A DNA stretch of 62,760 nucleotides from JAVDCA01 sp035293985 (GTDB lineage Bacteria > Pseudomonadota > Alphaproteobacteria > Rhizobiales > Xanthobacteraceae), in assembly GCA_035293985.1 (NCBI GenBank), contig DATGLS010000023.1, positions 1 to 62,760 on the forward strand, given 5' to 3'. Positions 8,842-16,990 of this stretch are shown here, one piece after another. A program made the position numbers and the translations under genes. The notes under the pieces were generated by a model. It saw only the letters and a list, made by a program, of their open reading frames with translations, was not told where the DNA came from and made no database searches. Positions within the stretch are counted from its first letter, which is position 1. Every line of letters starts with the position of its first letter.

Positions 8842-9120
8842 ATGAGCACCGAGCGACGCGACCAAGTGAATCAATTCCATCAAGATCGAGATTCTGCCAG
8901 CAACCCCTCGCCAGCCACACGCGCGGGCGCGGCGGCCCAACTCATCGTCGGCTCGATCGACCCGGCGCCCGCCGCACCGCGCACCGACAGCACCGAACAT
9001 GGTCAATCGTGGCCCTTCATTGCGAGCCTGCTCATCGTGGTCGCGCTCGCGATCTGCGCGACCGTGGCGGTGGCCGCGTTCTACGGTCCGGTGTTCACGC
9101 AGCCGGTGGCGGGGCCATAG
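8842..9120 (+). CDS. Small single-pass membrane protein
   Basis: A 92-residue protein with a polar N-terminal half (MSTERRDQVNQFHQDRD) and one clear C-terminal transmembrane segment (about residues 60-84: FIASLLIVVALAICATVAVAAF) ending close to the C-terminus. This looks like a tail-anchored or type II membrane protein. The family is not recognised. It precedes another membrane-anchored low-complexity protein by about 160 bp on the same strand. Confidence 0.5.
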   Translation: MSTERRDQVNQFHQDRDSASNPSPATRAGAAAQLIVGSIDPAPAAPRTDSTEHGQSWPFIASLLIVVALAICATVAVAAFYGPVFTQPVAGP

Positions 9121-9278
9121 CGCACGGCGCAAAGCCCTGCCGGCACGCCGTTTGTGCACACATACTGTTGATGGCGATTTTCCTCGGTGCCGAGCGCGCG
9201 GAACGCCGATGCCGATTGCCGCGTTGCCTTGCAGTCGTCAGCCACGACGAGGAGCGGAGGAACCAGCGGAGGACGCCC

Positions 9279-10427
9279 ATGCGGCCGCCCGAGGAACTCG
9301 AAGCCGAGCTGATACGCACCCGGCGCAGACTTTATCGGCTCAGCGGCGTGATGACCTTCGTGTTCATCGCCTGCCTCATCGTCGTCTTCGCCGCCGTAGG
9401 CGGTGCGCTTGTCGTCGTCGACAAGCGTGCCGCGCGCACGCTGCCGGTCGACGCCAACGATGCGCAGCGGAACGATTCGCATCAGGCTGCGGTCGCGCCG
9501 AAAGCGCCGGCACCAGTCGCGCCGACGACGGCGCACGCCGACGCCGCCCCGGCCACCACGGTCGGGGCCGCCCCGGCCAATCCGCCGCCCAGTACGCCTC
9601 CCTCGCCGGCTTCAGCGCAGCAGCCGGCGCAACCTGCGCACCCGAACGCTGCTTCTCCGGCCACCACCGTTACGACGGCGCCTGCCAATCCGCCGCCAGC
9701 CGCCCCGCCACCGGTACACCGACCCGCCACGACGGCCACGGCCACGCCGGCAAGCAAGCCGACACAGGCCACCCCGCCGACCGCCGGATCGACCGGATCA
9801 ATCGGCGCGGGCACGGCCCGGCCCGCGGCGCTCCCGCCGTCGCAAGCTCCCGCGCCGTCGACCGACATCAAGCATACGGCGCGCACACATCCACACCATG
9901 ACGAGCACTCGACGGTCGGCGCGCCGCCGAGCGATACGGCCGATCGCTCAGACCAGGCGCATCAACCGCCGCAAGCGCCGACGCCTTCGATCGACGTGAA
10001 GCACACAGCGCGCACGCACCCGCGCCATGACGAGCACTCGACAGTCGGCGCGGCGCCGAGCGATACGGCGGCTCGCTCCGACGACGCGCACAAGCCGCCA
10101 CAGGTCCCGGCGCCGTCAACCGACATCAAGCGGACGGCGCGCACGCATCCACGCCACGACGAGCGCTCGACGGTCGGCGTGGCGCCGCGGGATACGGCGG
10201 CTCGCTCCGACGATTTCCGCGAGCATCGGCGGGTCCAGAGCACGCGCGATCGCAGGCGCCCGGGCGAGGATGAAGACGTGGCGGACGGGCCAGGCCCGCA
10301 ACGAGTGATCGTCGCGCGCCCGCCGCTGCGCGACGAGGCGCGCGACGACGACCAGGACGGACCGCCGCGGCGCCATGATGTCTTTGGCGATCTGTTTGGC
10401 GGCCTGTTCGGCGGCCACGATCAATAA
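9279..10427 (+). CDS. Membrane-anchored protein with three 43-residue repeats
   Basis: A 382-residue protein starting at an ATG with GGAGG at about 9269-9273. The N-terminal 20 residues are charged (PEELEAELIRTRRRLYRL), followed by one transmembrane segment (about 24-48: VMTFVFIACLIVVFAAVGGA). A long Pro/Ala/Thr-rich stretch (about 60-190) follows. Three tandem repeats of 43 residues each carry DIKHTARTHPRHDEHSTVG-type sequence (about 190-312). The end is acidic/arginine-rich and finishes FGDLFGGLFGGHDQ. The topology suggests a short cytoplasmic head and an extended periplasmic region. The histidines in each repeat could bind metal, but that is speculation. The family is not recognised. Confidence 0.6.
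   Translation: MRPPEELEAELIRTRRRLYRLSGVMTFVFIACLIVVFAAVGGALVVVDKRAARTLPVDANDAQRNDSHQAAVAPKAPAPVAPTTAHADAAPATTVGAAPANPPPSTPPSPASAQQPAQPAHPNAASPATTVTTAPANPPPAAPPPVHRPATTATATPASKPTQATPPTAGSTGSIGAGTARPAALPPSQAPAPSTDIKHTARTHPHHDEHSTVGAPPSDTADRSDQAHQPPQAPTPSIDVKHTARTHPRHDEHSTVGAAPSDTAARSDDAHKPPQVPAPSTDIKRTARTHPRHDERSTVGVAPRDTAARSDDFREHRRVQSTRDRRRPGEDEDVADGPGPQRVIVARPPLRDEARDDDQDGPPRRHDVFGDLFGGLFGGHDQ
9846..10215 (+). repeat. Tandem 129-bp coding repeat, about 2.9 copies
   Basis: Units start at 9846, 9975 and 10104, an exact 129 bp (43 codon) period, and the third unit is cut short near 10215. The units differ by scattered substitutions, mostly conservative (DIKHTART, DVKHTART, DIKRTART). The in-frame period shows the repeat grew as coding sequence. 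Confidence 0.85.
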
Positions 10428-10457
10428 AGAGATGCAGCGTGCACCTGTGCCTGCGCT

Positions 10458-10483
10458 CCCTCTCCCGGCAAGCACGGAGAGGG
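10458..10483. terminator. Hairpin between convergent genes
   Basis: CCCTCTCC at 10458-10465 pairs with GGAGAGGG at 10476-10483 around a 10-base loop. It sits between the rightward repeat protein (ends 10427) and the leftward Sel1 protein (ends 10500), so it may terminate both. There is no T-run. Confidence 0.4.
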
Positions 10484-10499
10484 GGTGGTGCGCACGCGG

Positions 10500-11357
10500 C
10501 TATAAACAGAGATTCGTCACCACCTTGCCGGACTTGTCCTTGAGCACATAGGGACACGACAGGCGCTTGAGCGCGGCCTTGGCGTCGGCGCTGCCGAGCG
10601 CGGCGGCACGCTCGTAGTAGGACTTGGCGGCGGCTGAGTCCTGCGGGCCCCCTCGCCCGGCCTGCGCGAAGACCCCCATCCACTGCAGCGCGTCGGCGTG
10701 GTTCTGCGCCGCCGCCTTCTCGAACATGGCGCGCGCCGCGACATCATCCTGCGGCCCGCCGGTGCCGCTCGCCAGCATCACGCCAAGCTGGAATTCGGCC
10801 TCGGCCGAGCCCGATTGCGCGGCGCGCGCGAGCAGCGCACGGGCCTGCGCGGGATCGAATGGCGGCCCGCCGCTCGCGGCGAGCGCCAGCAGGTTGAGCA
10901 CGCCGCGCGGATTGCCAGCCTCGGCCGCGCGCGTGAACAGCTCCTGCGCCTTGGCGCGGTCACGCTCGCCCCCTGCACCGCTCACGAGCAGCACGCCGAG
11001 CTCGACCATGGCGGAGGTGCTGCCCCTGTCGGCCGCCTTGCGCCAGGCCGCGATCGCGTCCGCCATCTGCTGGTTCGCCGCATAGGCGCGACCGAGCTCA
11101 TAGGTCGCGCGGCGCGATCGCGCCGAGGCGATGCGGCAGAACTTGATCGCTTTGGCGATGTCGGTCGGCGCAATGGCGGCGACGCCGCGGATGTCCGCCG
11201 GCTTGTCCGGGTCGGCCGGATCGGCGGCGATCTGGTCGCACAGGATCTCGTCGGCGGTTTGCGCGCGGGCGGCCGGCGCGAGCTCCAGCGCAGCAATGGC
11301 CGCGAGCGCGAGCCCGGCCGCGAGCCCCGGCAGAGCCGCACAAGATCGTCGTCGCAT
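10500..11357 (-). CDS. Exported Sel1-repeat protein
   Basis: A 285-residue protein with a signal peptide (MRRRSCAALPGLAAGLALAA, cleavage near ARAQT at about residue 33). Four to five Sel1-like helical repeats follow, about 36 residues each: AMVELGVLLVSGAGG, RGVLNLLALAASGGP, EAEFQLGVMLASGTGG, DALQWMGVFAQAGRGG, each ending with an A..LFERAA-type helix. A short cysteine-containing tail (RLSCPYVLKDKSGKVV) closes the protein. Sel1 repeats form a superhelix for protein-protein contacts; a periplasmic scaffold role is inferred. It converges with the repeat protein upstream and is followed on the same strand side by the chemoreceptor gene, which is separate. Confidence 0.8.
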   Translation of the reverse strand: MRRRSCAALPGLAAGLALAAIAALELAPAARAQTADEILCDQIAADPADPDKPADIRGVAAIAPTDIAKAIKFCRIASARSRRATYELGRAYAANQQMADAIAAWRKAADRGSTSAMVELGVLLVSGAGGERDRAKAQELFTRAAEAGNPRGVLNLLALAASGGPPFDPAQARALLARAAQSGSAEAEFQLGVMLASGTGGPQDDVAARAMFEKAAAQNHADALQWMGVFAQAGRGGPQDSAAAKSYYERAAALGSADAKAALKRLSCPYVLKDKSGKVVTNLCL

Positions 11358-11411
11358 GCCGGCAGATTAGGATCGCATGGGGCGGGCGGCAAGCTCGCCC
11401 CGCCACTCGCC

Positions 11412-13529
11412 CTACGCGGCGCGCACCGTCGCCAGAAACTTGTCGACCTCGAGCTTGAGGCGATTGCTCTCGCCCGCGAGCGACTGCGCCGACGAGAGCA
11501 CCTGCGAGGAGGCCGAGCCGGTCTCCGCCGAGCCGCGGCTCACATTGGTGATGTTGCTGGCGACCTCGGTGGTGCCGGCGGCGGCCTGCTGCACGTTACG
11601 GGTGATCTCCGCCGTCGCGGCGCCCTGCTCCTCCACGGCCGACGCGATGGTGGTCGCGATCTCGGCGATGTGCGTGATCGTGCCGCCGATCTCCTTGATG
11701 GCGGAGACGGAGTCCTGCGTCGCCGCCTGCATCTCGGCGATCTGCGTGCTGATCTCGCTCGTCGCCTTGGCGGTCTGGGCCGCGAGCTGCTTGACCTCCT
11801 GGGCGACCACCGCGAAGCCCTTGCCGGCTTCCCCGGCGCGCGCCGCCTCGATCGTGGCGTTGAGCGCCAAGAGGTTCGTCTGCTCCGCGATGGTGGTGAT
11901 GAGCTTGGTCACGTCGCCGATCCGGCTCGCGGCCTGGGCGAGCTTGGTCATGCGCTGATCCGTGTGCTGCGCCTGCTCGACCGCCTCGCCTGCGATCCGG
12001 CTCGAGTCCTGCACTTGCCGGCCGATCTCGGTGACCGAGGCGACGAGCTCCTCGGTCGCCGATGCGACCGACTGGACATTGGTCGAGGCCTCCTCGGAGG
12101 CGGCGGCGACCGCGGTGGAGAGCTGCTGGACCGTGTCGGCCGTGCGGCTGAGCGTGGCCGCGGAGGCTTCGAGCTCGGTCGCGGCGGACGACACGGTTCC
12201 GATCACGCCGCCGACCGCGGCCTCGAAATCGTCGGCGAGGCCGAGCATCGCGGCCTTGCGCTCGGCCGCGAGCTTGCGCTCCTGCTCGGCCTTCTCGGCC
12301 GCCTCGCGCGCGGCCTTCTCCTGCGCCTTGACCTTGAAGGCCTCGACGGCCGCGGCGATGTCGCCGATCTCGTTCTTGCTGCCGAGCCCGGGCAGAACTG
12401 CGGCGAAATCGCCCTCGGCCAGCCGCCGCATGGCGGCGACGATGCCGCGCAGCGGCACCGTGATCGAGCGCGATGAGAACAACACGATCAAGCCGGCCAT
12501 CATGAGCCCGACGCCGAGCAGAATCCACTCGAAGATGCGCAGCGTCGCGACGCGGTCGAACACCTCCTGCGATTCCAACGCCAGCATCCGCTGCTGGTTG
12601 GTCTTGAGACCGCCCGAGCGCGTACCGTCGCTGCGCTTTTCGCCGTCGAGCAGGTCGAGCAGCTTGAGCGCGCGCGGCGCCGCCTCGGTGGCGAGCAGAT
12701 GGACCGGCGCGTTCCACTGCGGGGTCTCGCGAATGGCGAACATCCTCGCCGGCAGCGGCGCGAACTCGTCATGCGATTTGCGCAGGGTGTCGAAGGCGGC
12801 CTGCTGCGTCGGCGTCAGCAACGCATGCCGCGCCGCGATCGCGGCGAGCGCCTTGTCGGCACGGTCGGAGAACTGCACGAATCGGTCGTGCGTGGCTTTG
12901 TCGCCGGTCAGGAGGTAGGTACGCAGCTGCGCCACCGCCATCGCGAAGTTGCCGCGCAGATCGGCCATCGACTTGAACAGCTGCTTGCGCTCCGCGCTCG
13001 CCTCGAGGCTGGCTTCCGCGTCGATCATCCGGGTGATGTCGCCGACGATCGCGTCGGCGCGCGGCGCCGCCTCCTCCTGCAGAAGCTTGGTCGCCGGATA
13101 GGCGTCGGGTGTGAACGCGACCCTCTCGACGCGATCCTGCGCGGCGCGAAAATCGGCGAGCAGCGCCTTGGCTTCGTCCCATTTGCGCTTGTTGTCGGGA
13201 TTGCTGAAGCGGGCGGCCATCCCGTCGAGGCTCGCCTGCGTCTCGTCGAGCTCGTGCCACATGGCGGCGCGATCGAGCTTGCCTTGCGGGTTGCCGGTCA
13301 GCAGATAGCCGCGCAGGGTCGCGAGCGTCGAATAGAGATTGCCGACCATCTGCGTGCTCGCGATCGACACCGGCGCGCGCAGCGTGACGAGGCGATCCAC
13401 CCGCTCGGACACGCCAGCGATTAGGTAGATGGTGGCGCCGACCGCGAAGGCGAGGACCGCGCAGACGGCGGCGAAGCCCAGCAGCAGCCGTGTGCCGATG
13501 CGCAAGTCGAATTTCAGTAAGGCGGGCAT
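11412..13529 (-). CDS. Methyl-accepting chemotaxis protein
   Basis: A 705-residue transmembrane chemoreceptor. The first membrane helix is at about residues 10-38 (GTRLLLGFAAVCAVLAFAVG). A periplasmic four-helix-type sensor region runs from about 39 to 380. The second membrane helix is FEWILLGVGLMMAGLIVLF (about 384-402), followed by a HAMP domain (RRLAEGDFAAVLPGL) and the signalling domain. Its conserved hairpin tip is visible as EQTNLLALNATIEAARAGE followed by GKGFAVVAQEVKQLA. No CheR-binding pentapeptide is seen at the C-terminus. The start at 13529 (MPALLKFDL) is preceded by GAGGGGA. The ligand is unknown. No other che genes are nearby; motA-motB lie 32 kb away. Confidence 0.95.
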   Translation of the reverse strand: MPALLKFDLRIGTRLLLGFAAVCAVLAFAVGATIYLIAGVSERVDRLVTLRAPVSIASTQMVGNLYSTLATLRGYLLTGNPQGKLDRAAMWHELDETQASLDGMAARFSNPDNKRKWDEAKALLADFRAAQDRVERVAFTPDAYPATKLLQEEAAPRADAIVGDITRMIDAEASLEASAERKQLFKSMADLRGNFAMAVAQLRTYLLTGDKATHDRFVQFSDRADKALAAIAARHALLTPTQQAAFDTLRKSHDEFAPLPARMFAIRETPQWNAPVHLLATEAAPRALKLLDLLDGEKRSDGTRSGGLKTNQQRMLALESQEVFDRVATLRIFEWILLGVGLMMAGLIVLFSSRSITVPLRGIVAAMRRLAEGDFAAVLPGLGSKNEIGDIAAAVEAFKVKAQEKAAREAAEKAEQERKLAAERKAAMLGLADDFEAAVGGVIGTVSSAATELEASAATLSRTADTVQQLSTAVAAASEEASTNVQSVASATEELVASVTEIGRQVQDSSRIAGEAVEQAQHTDQRMTKLAQAASRIGDVTKLITTIAEQTNLLALNATIEAARAGEAGKGFAVVAQEVKQLAAQTAKATSEISTQIAEMQAATQDSVSAIKEIGGTITHIAEIATTIASAVEEQGAATAEITRNVQQAAAGTTEVASNITNVSRGSAETGSASSQVLSSAQSLAGESNRLKLEVDKFLATVRAA

Positions 13530-13927
13530 GTTCGTCCCCTCGATGACATGATCGCACGCGCATCGGCGCGGCGATTGCGTTCGCGTTTTCCCGCGGCCTG
13601 ATCGCGTCGATCGGCGCGGCACGGATGTTGCTGCTTTACGGTGCGCGAAGCCCGGATGGGGGCCAGGAATCATGGCTCGCGCGATTCCAAACTGTGGAAC
13701 TCTAGGCGCACGATAGTTATCGCGCAGTAAAAATGCTTATGGCCTGAGGTCGCACGCAATAAGCGATGCTACTGTGAGATGCGCAAAGTCGCCGCGGGGC
13801 GTCATTTGTACGGGTTCTCTGCCAACATTTTGCGCACACGTTTCGGTGCCCGGATTTCGCGCATGCCTGACGAGAGTGTTAGGAGCGCCGCGCGAAGCGT
13901 TCGCGCTGACGTTCGAGCAGAACCGCC
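13530..13927. other. Intergenic region upstream of the chemoreceptor
   Basis: A 398 bp gap with an AT-richer island at about 13700-13765, unusual for this GC-rich window, which probably contains the chemoreceptor promoter. I could not identify a convincing sigma-28 site. The right part leads into the broken gene at 13928. Confidence 0.4.
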
Positions 13928-14515
13928 ATGACGATCGGCAAGAACGCCGACAACACCTCGGGCGAAGGCGAGCGCGCCGTCGTGCCGCCGGAGATCCGTC
14001 GCTGGAATTGGGGCGCGTTCCCGCTCCACTGGATCTGGGGCATCGGCAACGACACCTACATCGCGCTCCTCACACTCATCCCGCTGGTGAATCGTGATGT
14101 CCTTCGTGCTCGGCGCGAAGGGAAGCGAATGGGCATGGCGAAACAAGCGCTGGCGCGACGTCGCGCATTTCCGCCGCGTGCAGCGCAACTGGGCGATTGC
14201 CGGGGCGACTTGTCTGGCTCGGCTTCATCGGATTTTTTGCACTGATCTTGGTTCCGTTCTTCCGGTTCTTCGGGCACTCGGAAGCGTAGCCCACGGCGGT
14301 CGCCGCGCTCGAGCCGAGCCGGCAGCGATCAGCGCGCTCGGCGCGCCGATCACCAACGGCTTTCCGTTCGGCAGGATCTCGATCCACGGCGATACGGGGC
14401 GCGCCCAACTCTCTTCGCGGCCAAGCGACCGAAGTCTCAAGGCATGGCCTTGGTCGATGAGACGCTGCTCGCAAACGATCGCTGAGCGCCGCCTGACGCG
14501 GCCGGCACGTGGGGG
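13928..14515 (+). pseudogene. Frameshifted Coa1-like membrane protein
   Basis: The parts of one protein lie in several frames. An intact N-terminus (VVPPEIRRWNWGAFPLHWIW, then GNDTYIALLTLIPLVN) occupies one frame to about 14090. The next segment, SFVLGAKGSEWAWRNKRW followed by HFRRVQRNWAIAG, is in another frame. A membrane helix (LGFIGFFALILVPFF) needs a third frame around 14215-14280 and ends in a stop. The C-terminal GAPITNGFPFGRISIHGD piece, resembling the Coa1/Tim21-type tail domain, follows in yet another frame. At least three frameshifts are needed. The original gene would be about 190 codons and encode an inner-membrane protein of unknown role. Confidence 0.65.
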
Positions 14516-14593
14516 CTCATGCAGGATCAACGCCGCAACGCGCGTAGGCACCCGCAACCCGCGAGTGCCTATGTTGCGATTGCGCCATGCGAC

Positions 14594-14788
14594 TTAGAAC
14601 GGCGTATCGACGACCTGATCCGGCAGACCGCGCGCCGCCACCATCATGTCCATCGGCGAAAACGTGCCCGCCGCCGCGCGCGCGCTTTGGCGCGCAACGC
14701 TGCCGTCCATCGCGCTGCCGGCGACGATACCGATCGCCAGCGTGGCGACGCCGGCCATCGCATGCCACTTGAGCTTGAAATTCGTCAT
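14594..14788 (-). CDS. Small membrane-anchored or exported protein
   Basis: A 64-residue protein with a strong GGGAGGG ribosome binding site before the ATG at 14788. The start MTNFKLKWHAMAGVATLAIG reads as a signal anchor (about residues 9-25). The remaining 40 residues are mixed and include SPMDMMVAARGLPDQVVD. The family is not recognised. It lies in a region of gene decay but shows no defect itself. Confidence 0.5.
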   Translation of the reverse strand: MTNFKLKWHAMAGVATLAIGIVAGSAMDGSVARQSARAAAGTFSPMDMMVAARGLPDQVVDTPF

Positions 14789-15039
14789 GCATCCCTCCCG
14801 GTGTTCTTGCAACGGCCGAATGGTAGCGGAGGGCCGTTAAAGGCGGCTTTGCACCGACGCGGATCGACCTGCATCTTTCGAATGCGGTGAATCAGATGTT
14901 GCACATCGCCCCGCTGTGCACGGGATCCGCCTGATGGTAAATGATAACGAACGATACCCTGAGGCGTCGGCGGCGAGCGCTTCCGGCCCCAGGGCGGCCG
15001 CAAGTGCGCGCCGCCGAGGGCGATCGCTCCACCTTGGAC

Positions 15040-15389
15040 CAGCAGGGCTGCTCGCGAGGTCGCGATGGTGGGCGACGGCATCGATGCCCCTGCGCCGCGC
15101 TTTTGCCGATGTCGGCATCGCGATGAAGCAGGCGCCGACGTCGCGCGCGAGTCCGCCGACTGCGGATGGGAGGAGGCGCTGTGGAAGCTCGTCGAGGTGG
15201 TCGAGGCCTCGCGTGGCGCGGTCGACCTGATCAACAGAATTATGCCATCGTCGCCGGGCTCAATATGGTGGCGCTCGCATTGGCCCTGCCCGCGGACCTA
15301 TCAGCACCTCGGTGACGGCCATCATCAGCAATGGCTCGGCGATCATGGCCGGCCTCAACGGGATCAGGCCCATCCTGCAATTTCAATGA
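15040..15389 (+). pseudogene. Fossil C-terminus of a heavy-metal P-type ATPase
   Basis: The hinge motif MVGDGI-DAPA begins at 15065 (its usual Asn is lost). The next pieces then alternate frames: FADVGIAMK, AGADVARESAD, EEALWKLVEVVEASRGAVDL, QNYAIVAGLNMVALALALPA, and TSVTAIISNGSAIMAGLNGI ending RPILQFQ at a stop. Together they match the last 110 or so residues of a soft-metal P1B ATPase: the end of the phosphorylation domain and the final two membrane helices. At least four frameshifts separate them, and the N-terminal 600-700 residues are absent. Its stop codon overlaps the start of the EcsC gene (ATGA at 15386), suggesting the two were once co-transcribed. Confidence 0.8.
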
Positions 15390-16219
15390 GCCTCGCCGAA
15401 AGTACCGCCGTCTTGCCGCCGCAGCAGCTGCAGGTGCTGGAGGAGGCGGTGCGGCGGCTGGAGGATCGCGGGTTTGCGGCGAAGCTCGCCGATTATGCGG
15501 GCCAGCCGGTCGCGAAGCTGCTGCGGATGATGCCTGGCGCCGCCAGCACCCGCTTCAACAAGGCGGTGGAAGCCGCAATGCTCAAGTGCCTGAACGCCGC
15601 GATCCGCTCGCTCGGACCAGGGGCGAAGCGCCGGCCCGCGCACCGCGCCTCGTCGGTGCTGGTGGGCTTGAGCGGCGGCGTGAGCGGCTTCTTCGGCCTC
15701 GCGGCCCTGCCGATCGAGCTGCCGGTGACGACGACGTTGATGCTACGCGCGATCGCCGATATCGCGCGGCACTACGGCGAGGATCTCTCGACGCTCGAGG
15801 CGCGGCTCGCCTGTATGGAGGTGTTCGCGCTGGGCGCGCCGGAGGATCGCAGCCACGGCGGCCGCCACCTCGGCTATTACGCGTCGCGCGTCTTCCTCGG
15901 CCGTCTGACCGCCGATACGGCGGCGCTGCTGCTCGAGCGCGGTCTCGCCAGCGTCTCGGCGCCGCTGGTCGGCGGTCTCATCTCCGAGATCGCGACGCGG
16001 TTCGGCGTCGTCGTCAGCGAGCGCTCGGCCGCAAGCGCGATGCCGGTGCTGGGCGCCCTCGGCGGCGCCACGGTCAATGTCGTGTTCATGAATCACTTCC
16101 AGAGCGTCGCCCAGGGCCATTTCGCCATCCGGCGGCTCGAGCGCGACTACGGTTTCGCCGTGGTGCGCCGGCTCTATGAGGAGATCGCGCCGCGCCATCG
16201 CCGCGCTGCGGGCGAATAG
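15386..16219 (+). CDS. EcsC family protein
   Basis: A 277-residue protein of the EcsC family. A helical N-terminus (about 1-75) includes LEEAVRRLEDRGFAAKLADY. The glycine-rich hydrophobic core follows: GLSGGVSGFFGLAALPIELP, then TTTLMLRAIADIARHYGED, a pattern seen across the family. LVGGLISEIATRFG and PVLGALGGATVNVVFMNHF come next. The C-terminal segment FAIRRLERDYG closes the conserved region. The biochemical role of the family is poorly defined; it is named after a gene next to a Bacillus ABC transporter. The ATG overlaps the stop of the P-type ATPase fossil by the ATGA arrangement. Its own reading frame is intact. Confidence 0.85.
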   Translation: MSLAESTAVLPPQQLQVLEEAVRRLEDRGFAAKLADYAGQPVAKLLRMMPGAASTRFNKAVEAAMLKCLNAAIRSLGPGAKRRPAHRASSVLVGLSGGVSGFFGLAALPIELPVTTTLMLRAIADIARHYGEDLSTLEARLACMEVFALGAPEDRSHGGRHLGYYASRVFLGRLTADTAALLLERGLASVSAPLVGGLISEIATRFGVVVSERSAASAMPVLGALGGATVNVVFMNHFQSVAQGHFAIRRLERDYGFAVVRRLYEEIAPRHRRAAGE

Positions 16220-16246
16220 CGAATAGCGAATCGCGAATAGCGAATG
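16212..16246 (+). repeat. Five tandem heptamers (GCGAATA type)
   Basis: GCGAATA, GCGAATA, GCGAATC, GCGAATA, GCGAATG run head to tail from 16212 to 16246. The first copy contains the EcsC stop codon. This is a simple tandem repeat between genes. Confidence 0.85.
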
Positions 16247-16374
16247 ACGGGCAGCGAAATGGCGGACGGTGCAGAATTTCCATTCGCTGCACGCCATCGC
16301 TACCGGCACCGCGCCAAGCAGGCGGCGCCCCCACCTTTGACCCGGTCGATCCGCGTCGCGCCGGCCTGCGGCGC

Positions 16375-16785
16375 ATGCGGACGATCGCGACGCTGCTGCT
16401 CGTCGCGATGACGTTGGTCTTCATTGCATGCCGTCTCGCCAAGGTCGACTGGCCGTGGCTGCCCTATATGCGTGCCTTCGCGGAGGCCGGCATGGTCGGT
16501 GCCTGCGCCGACTGGTTCGCGGTCGTCGCCCTCTTCCGCCGCCCGCTCGGCCTGCCTATTCCGCACACCGGCACCGTCCCCGCCAACAAGGAGCGGATCG
16601 GCGCGGCGCTCGGCCGCTTCATGACCGAGAACTTCCTCACCGGCCGGGCGATGCGCGAGCGGTTCGATCGCGTCGACGCGATCGGCACGCTCGCCGCCTG
16701 GATCGGATCCGCACAACGGCCGGCGTCTCGCGCGCTACATCGCGACCGTGCTGCCGCGCACCGGCGAGACGCTGCGGCGCCCCGT
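16375..16785 (+). pseudogene. Truncated, frameshifted DUF445 membrane protein
   Basis: The first 110 or so codons read as the N-terminus of a DUF445 protein: a membrane helix (TIATLLLVAMTLVFIACRL), then AFAEAGMVGACADWFAVVAL, FRRPLGLPIPHTGTVPANK and RFMTENFLTGRAMRERF. The frame then breaks near 16715, and the continuation RLARYIATVLPRTGETLR is found in another frame, after which homology ends. Family members are usually about 400 residues, so about two thirds is missing. The homology also appears to begin a little before 16375 (DPVDPRRAGLRR) without an upstream start codon. The intact gene would encode an inner-membrane protein of unknown role. Confidence 0.75.
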
Positions 16786-16990
16786 CAGCCCAAAAGGCAG
16801 CAGCGCGAGCTCGCCGACCTCGAGGGGGCAGCACACGGGCGGCCGGCAAGACCTGTTGCATCCAATCGGCGCGGCGGCGAGACCATGAAAACGGGCTTTA
16901 ATCTCGCCCTCACGTCGCCGACATATCCCGATGGGAACCGGCATCCGGGCAATTCTGTCGGCCGACCCAATCCCGTTGCGAGGAACCCTC

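Noticed and set aside
9846..10215. Possible CRISPR-like array
   Set aside because: The 129-bp repeats are contiguous and in frame within a gene, with no spacers.
10698..12476. 592-codon open frame opposite the Sel1 protein and chemoreceptor
   Set aside because: Spans two real genes on the other strand and has no domain.
14785..15234. Minus-strand frame near the P-type ATPase fossil
   Set aside because: No homology or ribosome binding site; the plus strand explains the coding signal from about 15040.
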